Of a DNA stretch of 64,000 nt, positions 1-7,938 are shown piece after piece (the stretch's first letter is position 1; each line of letters starts with the position of its first letter). The notes under the pieces were generated by a model, which was given only the letters and a program-made list of their open reading frames with translations, was not told where the DNA came from and made no database searches. The position numbers were made by a program, and so were the translations under genes. Source of the DNA: Lentisphaerota bacterium (GTDB lineage Bacteria; Verrucomicrobiota; Lentisphaeria; Oligosphaerales; JABHEG01); the NCBI GenBank assembly GCA_018676675.1, contig JABHEG010000277.1:1-64000 (forward strand), given 5' to 3'.

Positions 1-240
1 CGGAACCGAGCCGCGCACACCGTAAGCGGTCTTCCGCTTGAACCGAGCCGCGCACACCGTAAGCGGTCTTCGTTGGGCCGTGAGAAGACCCCTCCCGTTG
101 GTCAGGGCTCGGCTGGCTGGGAGAGCCCTCTCCCGTTGGTCAGGGCTCGGTTGGATGGTGGAAGCCCCCTCCCGTTGGTCAGGGCTCTGCCGGAACCGAG
201 CCGCGCACACCGTAAGCGGTCTTTGCTTTCCGGATTCGTG
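1..240. repeat. Left RAYT-flanking palindromic repeat cluster
   Basis: Two alternating units fill this stretch. Unit 1, with core CCGAGCCGCGCACACCGTAA followed by GCGGTCTT, occurs at about 6-33, 43-70 and 198-223. Unit 2, core CCCGTTGGTCAGGGCTC, occurs at about 93-110, 132-148 and 170-186; the copy at 124-148 can fold as GAGCCCT/AGGGCTC, a perfect 7-bp stem. The same units recur after the transposase gene, as expected for REP sequences mobilised or maintained by a RAYT. No gene is supported before 280. Confidence 0.8.
43..150 (+). repeat. 108-bp direct repeat, left copy
   Basis: By eye this block matches 998-1105 at all but about two positions, in the same orientation and at a constant offset of 955 bp. 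The pair brackets the RAYT gene. It could therefore be an excision or recombination unit, or the product of local duplication of REP units. Confidence 0.8.
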
Positions 241-279
241 GGGCGAGAAGATGGTCAACAAGATAGAAGGACAGGAAGC

Positions 280-834
280 GTGACAGATCTACCCCCACTG
301 GCGTATCTTCTGACGTTCTCCTGCTATGGTGCGTGGCTTCCAGGCGACAAACGGGGCAGTGTTGACCGCGACCATCGGATCCACGGTAGTCCGTTACTCC
401 CTCCGAATGAGCCCATGGAGGGTGCTTCTCGTCACCGTATGGGACATCCAGCGTTCGAGCTTGCTTCACGGGACGCACGGACCAGCGTTCTGGACGGCGT
501 GGCTACGCGTTGCGGCCAGCGTGGCTGGGACCTTCTTGCAGCCCACGTCCGGATCACCCACGTGCACGTTGTCCTGAGGACCCGAGGCAACATCGACTCC
601 GTGCTCGCGGGGCTGAAGGGCGGGGCCAGCAACGCGCTGAACCGGGAGTTCCCCGAAGACAGAGGGCGGAAACGGTGGGCAAGGCATGGTAGCACGCGTT
701 ACCTCTGGCGTCCCGAGGATGTTGAGGCCGCCATCCATTACGTGGTCCACGAACAAGGAGCCCCCATGTCTGTCTATCAGAAGGAGCCGAATCCGTTGGA
801 CAGTCCCCGGGGGACCCACAGCGGCCGGGAGTAA
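280..834 (+). CDS. REP-associated tyrosine transposase (RAYT, Y1_Tnp family)
   Basis: A 184-aa single-strand DNA transposase-like protein of the Y1/HUH superfamily. I chose the GTG at 280 because homology-like sequence begins there; the upstream part of the open frame is REP-repeat DNA. Visible motifs are YLLTFSCYGAWLPGDKRG at residues 9-26 (typical RAYT N-terminus), the HUH pair His94-Val-His96 in THVHVVL, and the candidate catalytic Tyr154 in HYVVHEQG. In the known family RAYTs nick and move REP palindromes. Here the gene sits between two clusters of short palindromic units, and a 108-bp direct repeat flanks it on both sides. There is no downstream operon partner. It looks intact. The family call is firm; activity on these repeats is inferred. 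Confidence 0.88.
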   Translation: MTDLPPLAYLLTFSCYGAWLPGDKRGSVDRDHRIHGSPLLPPNEPMEGASRHRMGHPAFELASRDARTSVLDGVATRCGQRGWDLLAAHVRITHVHVVLRTRGNIDSVLAGLKGGASNALNREFPEDRGRKRWARHGSTRYLWRPEDVEAAIHYVVHEQGAPMSVYQKEPNPLDSPRGTHSGRE

Positions 835-835
835 G

Positions 836-1110
836 CGCCTTGCCGGTGCGGAGCCCCCTCCTCCCGCGGCTGCGGGATCAGGGCTCTGCCGGATGGGCGT
901 TCTCCGAACCGAGCCGCGCACAACGTAAGCGGTTTCCGTTGGGCCGTGGGGGACCCCTCCCGTTGGTCAGGGCTCGGTCGGATGGGCGTTCTCCGAGCCG
1001 AGCCGCGCACACCGTAAGCGGTCTTCGTTGGGCCGTGAGAAGCCCCCTCCCGTTGGTCAGGGCTCGGCTGGATGGGAGAGCCCTCTCCCGTTGGTCAGGG
1101 CTCGGTCGGA
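836..1110. repeat. Right RAYT-flanking palindromic repeat cluster
   Basis: Continuation of the two units seen at 1-240. Unit 1 copies lie at about 908-933 and 998-1025. Unit 2 copies lie at about 956-973, 1047-1064 and 1087-1103, with a variant near 859-886. The cluster ends just before the stop codon of the minus-strand glycosidase at 1123, so it also lies in that gene's 3' flank. Confidence 0.8.
998..1105 (+). repeat. 108-bp direct repeat, right copy
   Basis: Second copy of the block at 43-150, differing at about two positions near 1043 and 1072. Together the copies enclose a unit of about 955 bp that holds the RAYT gene. Confidence 0.8.
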
Positions 1111-1122
1111 GAAAGGGAAACA

Positions 1123-2973
1123 CTACCGCACGATCGTCAGCTCACGTACGCCCTGGATCTCCGCGTCGACGTTGATATAGACAGACTCCTCGACCATCTC
1201 TTCCCGAGACGCCACTGCTTCTCCATCCAGGGCGACTTTGGGGCGACCTCCCCATCCGGGAATCAGAATGCGGAATGCCACCTGTTTGCCTGTGCCGGTG
1301 AACGAGACAGAGATGCGATCTCCGCACTCTTCGTACTTGTAGGCAAAGTAGGTGTTCGACGCCGGGAAGTGCGCGACCGCGGTGGCGCACTTGCTCCTGG
1401 CTGCAGACCACCTGGGACAGCACACGACTCGCTCGAAGCGTTTGCCCTCCGACTGGATGCCCGCAAGCTCCTCTATCACTGCCTGGGTCCACGGCGTCAG
1501 GCCCCACGGGTCATAGTTGGTCTGGTGATGAGGGGCATTGATGCCCGGGTTCCCCTCCAGGTCGTACCAGGTGAACACGGCACCATGGTCGCGCTTGACG
1601 ACCGAATGGAACTCGCAGAGCATGCTGTAGGCGAGTTCTTCCATGCCGTGCTGGAAAGCCCCCCGGCAGATCTCGCCGCCCACCCAGGGGAAGAGCCCGC
1701 CGTTGCAGTACTCCCCTTGCTTCATTGACCAGGCGCCTTCGGTCTTGAAGTAGCCGAGTTTGTCCGGATACCCCGGCTGCAGACTCCACCAGGGCAGGCG
1801 GTCTCCGGTTGTCTCCAGGCGACGCATGTACTCGTTGAGAATGGAGACGGCTTTGGGGTGGTCGGCAAAGCCCCGGGTGACGGCCCACGAGTTGCTCATC
1901 GCGAGCTGGTCGTCTTCATCGAAATCTCCATGGTCCAGAGAGTCCAGATGGATGTGGTGTTTGTACTTGACTCCGTCCCAGAAGAGGTCGTTGCCCGCTT
2001 TGTTGTAGTGTTTCTGCCGCTTGCGCCAGTAGGTCGCCCGGTCGTCTCGCCCCAAGGCCGTGTAGAGCTCCGCCAGCAAGCGGCAGGCCTCGAACATTGA
2101 GGAGGTGTCGCCCTGCATGAGGACGAAATGCGAGGTCTCGTTGATGAAACTGTGGTCATCGCCGTCGGAGGGGAACTGGATGTCCCACTCGTCCAGGGTG
2201 TGTGGCCGCTTGATGAGAGCGCGTTCCTCATCGCACAGGGTTGGTTCGTTGATCACAAACTCCAGAGCGGCTTCCACCTTTGGCAGCAGTTCCCTCGCCC
2301 ATTCGTCGTCGCCGTGAGCACGCCAGGCTTTGCAGAACAGCGCGGCCGTCTGGGTTTCCAGGTCTGCCATGACCGTGCGGATTCTGCGCTTGCCGTTCCA
2401 GTCTGGATTGGCGTCGGTGTAGATGTGGTCCGGCAGTCTACCGTCGGGCCACTGCTGCCCGTAGAGCGCCTCGAACATACTCTTCACATCCGGGATGAAG
2501 TAACGCAGGGCGGCGACGGCGAATGCCGGGAACGCGAAGTTCTCCCTGCTGTTGTCCGCAGCCTTGTAGTAGGTGACGGGCTTGCCCTCGATGTTGGCCA
2601 CATCGATCGTTTGCCTGAGTCCTTCCTCAAGAAATCCGAACAGTTCATCCACCATCGCGTTGTCGCAGGAGATGCCGCTCGCGACGTTCACCCTGAAGCT
2701 TCCGCAACGGTTGTAGCTGCTGTTCCCCGCGAGCGACGTCCACACCCGGATGTGGTGGACTCCGGGCTGTGCCCCGGGCATGACGACGAGTTCGGCTTGG
2801 CCGTCACCCGACGCGACGACTCTGTCGAGGTATTTCTGATGCCCGGCATCGGTTACCTCAAAGCGCACATCTTGACCACTCAACGCGTTGCATCTGAACA
2901 CAATCTGAACCTCGTCCAGAGGCTTGCACGTGTTCGGGTACGTCCAGACAACGCCGGCTTCCTCAAGTTTCAT
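1123..2973 (-). CDS. Six-hairpin (alpha/alpha-toroid) glycoside hydrolase, cytoplasmic
   Basis: A 616-aa protein without a signal peptide, so probably intracellular. Residues 1-97 look like an Ig-like beta domain. Residues about 105-510 read as an alpha/alpha-toroid of the glycogen-debranching/GH116-GH78 type, with motifs such as QWPDGRLPDHIYTDAN near 174, DLETQTAALF near 204 and QGEYCNGGLFPWVGGEIC near 425. The last 90 residues look like a beta-sandwich. The ATG at 2973 follows AGAGGA with 9-nt spacing. The gene lies 120 bp downstream of the large TIM-barrel protein on the same strand and may be cotranscribed, finishing imported oligosaccharides. Substrate cannot be read from sequence; GH116, GH63 and GH78 relatives are all possible. 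Confidence 0.7.
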   Translation of the reverse strand: MKLEEAGVVWTYPNTCKPLDEVQIVFRCNALSGQDVRFEVTDAGHQKYLDRVVASGDGQAELVVMPGAQPGVHHIRVWTSLAGNSSYNRCGSFRVNVASGISCDNAMVDELFGFLEEGLRQTIDVANIEGKPVTYYKAADNSRENFAFPAFAVAALRYFIPDVKSMFEALYGQQWPDGRLPDHIYTDANPDWNGKRRIRTVMADLETQTAALFCKAWRAHGDDEWARELLPKVEAALEFVINEPTLCDEERALIKRPHTLDEWDIQFPSDGDDHSFINETSHFVLMQGDTSSMFEACRLLAELYTALGRDDRATYWRKRQKHYNKAGNDLFWDGVKYKHHIHLDSLDHGDFDEDDQLAMSNSWAVTRGFADHPKAVSILNEYMRRLETTGDRLPWWSLQPGYPDKLGYFKTEGAWSMKQGEYCNGGLFPWVGGEICRGAFQHGMEELAYSMLCEFHSVVKRDHGAVFTWYDLEGNPGINAPHHQTNYDPWGLTPWTQAVIEELAGIQSEGKRFERVVCCPRWSAARSKCATAVAHFPASNTYFAYKYEECGDRISVSFTGTGKQVAFRILIPGWGGRPKVALDGEAVASREEMVEESVYINVDAEIQGVRELTIVR

Positions 2974-3093
2974 GTTCAGTTGTCCTCTCGGGCGTTGGTT
3001 GGTTGATTCGTTGGTTCGAGTGGTTCTGTGATTCGGGTGGATATCCGATGACGAGTCTTCGACTGTCGAATCCCGTGTATAGCCCGTCGGCGC

Positions 3094-6000
3094 TTACTTG
3101 AACCTCAAGGGGGCAAAGTTCTCAAGCTCGAAGAATCCCTTCTCAAGCGGGGCCCAGGTAATCAACTCGTGCCCGGATTGTCTGGTCGGCAGGCGCTGGC
3201 GCACCACATTGAGGCGCCACACGTCGCCGGCCTTGGGCGGCTCCACCCCCATTCCTTCGTAGGGGATCATAAGTTCCAGTTCCCAGCAGGTTCCTTCCGT
3301 TACGTGAGCGGCAACATGGGTGCCGATTACGGCAGTACTCTTGTTTCGGAACTCTGCCTTCGTGCCGGCCCCATTCACGATTACCTGAGCAAAGGTCTTG
3401 CCGTCTCCATTCGCATCGATGAAGACCTCGACCTCATCATCGTGCCAAATGCCCCCGTGACGCACGATTGGCCGAGGGCGGGACGGCTCCTCACAACGGA
3501 TGCCTACATAAAGGTACTTCTCATCGTAGTAGAACTGTGCCAGGGTGCGCGCAGCCGAGACTCCGGCGCCGCCCAGGAGAAAGAACTCGTCGGTCTTGGC
3601 CGCGCCCTGCCACATCTCGTCATCAAGCACGCCGTCCACGATCAACGTCCCGGGCACGCGAGTGATGGTCACGGCCCTGGGCGTCCGGTAACGGGCGATG
3701 GAGTCGTTCGGGTTCGTGGCGGTCACGAATCCATCGGTAACAGCATCATTGACCGCAAGAATGGATGCCTTGAGCCGCCGATCACTTCCAGCCCAGTCGC
3801 TGCCTACACTGAGCCACACCTGCCCGTCCCAGCCGTCGGGTGCGTAGTGAGTCAGGTCGAGTGAGAAGGTCTTCTCCCGGGCCTGGTCCACAACACGTCC
3901 CAGGTCATACAGCTCGTCGAACGGTCCGTGCTTGCCGTACTTTGGGAGGCTTGTGCTGCATTTCGGATCGAGCAGGCCCACGGCGAGATTCACGCGCTTT
4001 GCATAGCCTTCCGGTGTGTGGTAGTCCACCACGAACCCGGCAAATGATCGGGTGCTTGGCCAATAGACCGGCCCGTGGTTTCCCGGGCCCCGAAGATGAA
4101 AGGCGTCATGGTAGGTGTTGGTCAGACGGATTTTGACTTTGCGGAGGTCTCGGACCTCGATCCCCGCGAAGGCCGCGCCGAGGAAGTTCATGATCTTCCG
4201 GGTCGTGCCGGCCTCGAGGGTCAACGTGTCGGCGTCCACCGAAGCCGTCAGGGCTTCCAGTTTCGGTTGCCAGCCGGCAAGCGAGGTCGGCGACGTGTAG
4301 GTGGCAGCCTGCAGCACATGAATGCCTTTCACTGTCCTGTTGATCGGTATCGTCCTGTGTTCCTCGGGCACCGTCTCCCCGAGTTTCGGAGAGAGCTTGA
4401 GATCGATGGAAGATGCGGGGATTTCCACGCCGCAACTGAGCGGTTGACCACGCCGCCAGGACCCGTCTGCCGTCATGCCGGCTACCACTGTGACGCCGTA
4501 CGTTCCGCCAACGCGATCACCGGCCAGAGGGATGGAGAACGTGCCGTTTTGGCCGGTCACCATGCGACTGAAAAGGACGCTATCCTGCCGGCCGATAGAG
4601 ATGATAGCACGGTCCAGGCCGGGGATGCTGACTGAGAGTGAATTGTCGTTGACAGCAGCCTCAATGCCTTGGGGAGGGGTGGCACGTGCACGGATGGCCG
4701 CACACTCGATATCAAGGACGTGTTGTCCTTTTCCGACGGTGAAAACAGGACACAGCAGCCCTCCTTCATCGACCCATCCAGGGGTGATCCGCACGTTGTT
4801 CAGTGTGGCCTTGACAGGAGCCTGTCCCTTCTCGAGATACACGATGATTTGTGCGGAAGTGCGTTTGGACGACACGTTCACTTGGAGTATGTCGGGGTTC
4901 GTCCGCTCGGATGTCTTCAGGTCTACGCCCGTCGTCTTGCTGAAGAGATAGTTAACCGGCATGCTGTCCACCGCGTAGACGCCCGCCCGTTGGCTGGTGA
5001 TGTACAACTGATGCAGAATCAATGGATCCATCGGCAGATTCAGGCGCAGGACCTCTTGATGGGGGCCCATATAGAGCAGGCGTCGACGGGTCACCCCGTC
5101 CAGGCGCCATCCGGTCCGGGCGTAGGCTGACTTGACAGCCCGTTCCGTGACCCGGCCTTCGAATACCGTTGCGTCTGCCACCACGTGGTCCCAGATAGTA
5201 ATGGCATTGCCACGGCTCAGGTCCAGGGAGTTGAGGTCGACAGTCACGGGGATGTCCGCGACTGCGTCTTCGTGACTGATCAGGGAGAGCAGGTAGCCCG
5301 GATCACCGGGCCGTTGGGTCAAGTATGACTCCACTGCCGTGTCTTTGTCGCGTTTCCAGTCGGGGGTGTACGTACCTGATACGGGCGAGGTGTTGCCCAT
5401 CTCGTAGGCGGCCTGCGCGTAAGGCCGACGGCCAAGCACATCGCCGTAGGTCAACGACGGAATCCATCCGAGGGACAACGTGCGGTTGACGTACTCACGC
5501 CCCAGAGCCGGAATCCAGTAGAGGGGCACAATCCGCGCGGCCGGACGACAGGTAAGGAAAGCCTCAATGCATGAGCCGATACCCACGAAGTCCCGCCAGT
5601 ACCCAGCCCGCAACTGCCCGCGTGCCTCAATGAAATTCACGTCCCCATAGGGATTGCCGCGACAGTTGAAGAAGAGCATCTTCTCCGGCCCGTGTTTCGC
5701 CACGAGGCGTCGCAAATCGCGGAAGAACCGGTACGAAATGTCATCGCGTGTGTACTCTCCACTGTGCCAGTCAACCATGTTGACCGCCTTGGGATCATCC
5801 AGATAGATCATGTCCACATCCAGGTAGCGAAGCACGCGATCGAACTCGGCCAACAGCTCGTCATAGCACTCGGGAATGGACAGTAGACTGGCGAAATTGG
5901 CCACCATCCCCGGGAAGGTAGAAAGCTCGCCACCGCTCTTGTCGAGCCGGCGGAACCACTCGGGGTGTTTCTCCAGAATCCGCGTCCCCTGAGAGGCCGA

Positions 6001-7656
6001 GAGCACCCACTGGTAGATGCCCACTTTCACTCGTGGAGACAGCGCCTGGACACGCTGAATCAGGTCCTTCAACTCGGGGCCGGTGATGAAGCCGCCGTGA
6101 GCGCCAACGAGGCCCTCCTCGACGTAGTAGTCGGCAAGACTGCCCCAGGCCCCGATTAGCACGATGATGTTCCCTTCGTCGGTCGACTCCACCAGTCGTC
6201 TCAGACGCGGAATCCCGTAGCGCCCAAGGTCATAGGAGGCCTTTACGTTGTCCATCCACTCCGGCACAGGGGGGATCTCGGCCAGAGCCTCCTGCACGTC
6301 CGGTTTGGACGGGTAGTGGGCTGAGAGAAACTCGTACCAGCCATCCGGGAGAATGCCGAAGGACTCCTCGTAGGAGACCTTCCCCCCGGGCTCCAGCCTT
6401 GAGGTGCAGAGCGACATGTCCCAGCCGTTGGGCGTGTAATGGAGCATGTTCTTCTCCTCATTGTAGGAGGAGACAGCACCCCCAAACCACGGCCAGACAA
6501 ACTGTCGGTCCAGACGCGTTCGCACGTGTGCGAAACTGAAGCGTTCCCTGGGCTGATGGAGCAGCATGCCTTTGCTGGTGTTCTGATACTCCAGCACGCG
6601 CTGCCATTCTCCAAGATCCGGAGCCGGCACCAGCGGGCCGACGTATCCCGCCCCCATGTAGTACCCCCCGTCACGGTAGTCAGGCGTGAAGGCCACTTCC
6701 GAGTTGTAGGTGACGAACTTCGTCTTCGTGCCCCGGTAGGCGAAAGCTGTTTCTTTGAACAGACGCCGCTCTTCCAGCCGGTAGGTCTTCTGAATCTGGA
6801 GTTCCCGGACTACCGGATTTGCGCAGGTAAGGACAATGCGTTGATCCGGCGCCGAGAACACGGCATCGGCAACGCGGTCATCCTCCTCGCGACCCGTCAA
6901 GATGCCCTTGATGTCTTCCAGGTGATAGCGTGCCTGGCTGTGGTTCAGGTACCGCGTCCGGGCGGCGGCGTTCCATCCCCCGACCACCTGCCCCGTCTTC
7001 TTGGAGATTGCCCACGCCACGTCGCCGTTGCCGAGGAACCAGGCATCCGTCGTCTCATGGGGAAACTGCCAACCCTCGATCACATGTGCCGGTGCCAGGG
7101 CAGCGCTCAATGCCGTGCCGTTGACGGTCACTGACAGCCCGTCAAGAACCATGGACTCGCCGGCTTCATCGAAGATGCGGGAGTAGAAGGAGAGGGCGGT
7201 CACCCGGCCCCAGGCCTTGAGTTCCGTTTCCCAATTGGCCAGGTCGAGGTCGAGTTCAACGCGGGTCCACTGGTCCTTGGTCGTCGTGGCGTAGCGGTAC
7301 ACATGTTTGCCGTTCATCCGCATGTTGAGGCAAACACTGTTCCCGAAATTCCCTTTGATGTGGAACACGATCCGGTCGTCGGGCCCGGCCCCGGTCAGGT
7401 CCACGTCGCGACGCAGACACACGCCGGTATAGAGCTTTGCCCGCTCAGGCGCGTTTGCGCGTAGCGCGAAGGACCCGCTCCTGGCATCTCGGACAATCTC
7501 AAGGCGTGCGTCCTGAAGGCCCTGCCAGCCAAACGTCTCGGCCGCTGCCAGTTCGTGGAACTCAAGGAAATCGGTTTCTCTGTCGATGGCAGAACTCGAG
7601 CCCGCAAGCATCATGAACGCCGCCCCGAACAACCGCCATAGCGTCTTGGCTTCCAC
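3094..7656 (-). CDS. Giant secreted TIM-barrel glycoside hydrolase with C-terminal CBM9-like domain
   Basis: A 1520-aa exported protein. I prefer the GTG at 7656: it follows GGAG with 7-nt spacing and starts a signal peptide (TLWRLFGAAFMMLAGSSSA, residues 5-23). Earlier in-frame ATGs would add 59 residues unlike an export signal. Residues 30-190 form a beta-rich, CBM-like domain, and 195-460 a beta-sandwich like the N-terminus of alpha-galactosidase-type enzymes. Residues about 470-790 are a TIM barrel with DVDMIYLDDPK at 613-623, whose Asp620 is a plausible nucleophile as in clan GH-D. Beta domains follow. The last 190 residues match CBM9/DOMON-like modules (PGTLIVDGVLDDEMWQGA, then WRLNVVRQR and ITWAPLEKGFFEL). 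A second protein at 13742-17446 ends with a related module. Clan-level assignment only; substrate unknown. Confidence 0.7.
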   Translation of the reverse strand: MEAKTLWRLFGAAFMMLAGSSSAIDRETDFLEFHELAAAETFGWQGLQDARLEIVRDARSGSFALRANAPERAKLYTGVCLRRDVDLTGAGPDDRIVFHIKGNFGNSVCLNMRMNGKHVYRYATTTKDQWTRVELDLDLANWETELKAWGRVTALSFYSRIFDEAGESMVLDGLSVTVNGTALSAALAPAHVIEGWQFPHETTDAWFLGNGDVAWAISKKTGQVVGGWNAAARTRYLNHSQARYHLEDIKGILTGREEDDRVADAVFSAPDQRIVLTCANPVVRELQIQKTYRLEERRLFKETAFAYRGTKTKFVTYNSEVAFTPDYRDGGYYMGAGYVGPLVPAPDLGEWQRVLEYQNTSKGMLLHQPRERFSFAHVRTRLDRQFVWPWFGGAVSSYNEEKNMLHYTPNGWDMSLCTSRLEPGGKVSYEESFGILPDGWYEFLSAHYPSKPDVQEALAEIPPVPEWMDNVKASYDLGRYGIPRLRRLVESTDEGNIIVLIGAWGSLADYYVEEGLVGAHGGFITGPELKDLIQRVQALSPRVKVGIYQWVLSASQGTRILEKHPEWFRRLDKSGGELSTFPGMVANFASLLSIPECYDELLAEFDRVLRYLDVDMIYLDDPKAVNMVDWHSGEYTRDDISYRFFRDLRRLVAKHGPEKMLFFNCRGNPYGDVNFIEARGQLRAGYWRDFVGIGSCIEAFLTCRPAARIVPLYWIPALGREYVNRTLSLGWIPSLTYGDVLGRRPYAQAAYEMGNTSPVSGTYTPDWKRDKDTAVESYLTQRPGDPGYLLSLISHEDAVADIPVTVDLNSLDLSRGNAITIWDHVVADATVFEGRVTERAVKSAYARTGWRLDGVTRRRLLYMGPHQEVLRLNLPMDPLILHQLYITSQRAGVYAVDSMPVNYLFSKTTGVDLKTSERTNPDILQVNVSSKRTSAQIIVYLEKGQAPVKATLNNVRITPGWVDEGGLLCPVFTVGKGQHVLDIECAAIRARATPPQGIEAAVNDNSLSVSIPGLDRAIISIGRQDSVLFSRMVTGQNGTFSIPLAGDRVGGTYGVTVVAGMTADGSWRRGQPLSCGVEIPASSIDLKLSPKLGETVPEEHRTIPINRTVKGIHVLQAATYTSPTSLAGWQPKLEALTASVDADTLTLEAGTTRKIMNFLGAAFAGIEVRDLRKVKIRLTNTYHDAFHLRGPGNHGPVYWPSTRSFAGFVVDYHTPEGYAKRVNLAVGLLDPKCSTSLPKYGKHGPFDELYDLGRVVDQAREKTFSLDLTHYAPDGWDGQVWLSVGSDWAGSDRRLKASILAVNDAVTDGFVTATNPNDSIARYRTPRAVTITRVPGTLIVDGVLDDEMWQGAAKTDEFFLLGGAGVSAARTLAQFYYDEKYLYVGIRCEEPSRPRPIVRHGGIWHDDEVEVFIDANGDGKTFAQVIVNGAGTKAEFRNKSTAVIGTHVAAHVTEGTCWELELMIPYEGMGVEPPKAGDVWRLNVVRQRLPTRQSGHELITWAPLEKGFFELENFAPLRFK

Positions 7657-7845
7657 GATCCCGCTCCATCCTGTTGGTACCGGCGAACACCTGACCACAC
7701 TGTTCCCACACATGAACTCGCGATTATCCATACATATGCAGGCTCGGGGATAGAAAGGAAAGAGGATCCTGTCGACAACAGCAATGGAAGGTGGCTCTCC
7801 CCCCTTGACTCCATGGTTGGTTGGGGGCCCCATTGCCCGGAGCAG

Positions 7846-7874
7846 TTGACGTGGGCATCCCCGCTGTATATGCT
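7846..7874 (+). promoter_or_regulatory. Candidate sigma70-type promoter for the LamG-M14 gene
   Basis: TTGACG at 7846-7851 and TATGCT at 7869-7874 are 17 bp apart and lie 65 bp before the ATG at 7939. The -35 matches 5 of 6 consensus bases and the -10 matches 4 of 6. It sits in the 282-bp divergent region between the two secreted-enzyme genes. Confidence 0.4.
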
Positions 7875-7938
7875 CCGCAAAGCCTTCCCGGGACTTGTCT
7901 GTGAAGTGTTCACGCAGACCGACAAGGAGCCTCGATCA

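Noticed and set aside
73..279. N-terminal extension of the RAYT frame
   Set aside because: The extension translates REP repeat DNA and lacks similarity to RAYT N-termini; GTG 280 is preferred.
7657..7833. Longer start for the 1520-aa protein
   Set aside because: It would put 59 residues before the signal peptide, which would prevent export.
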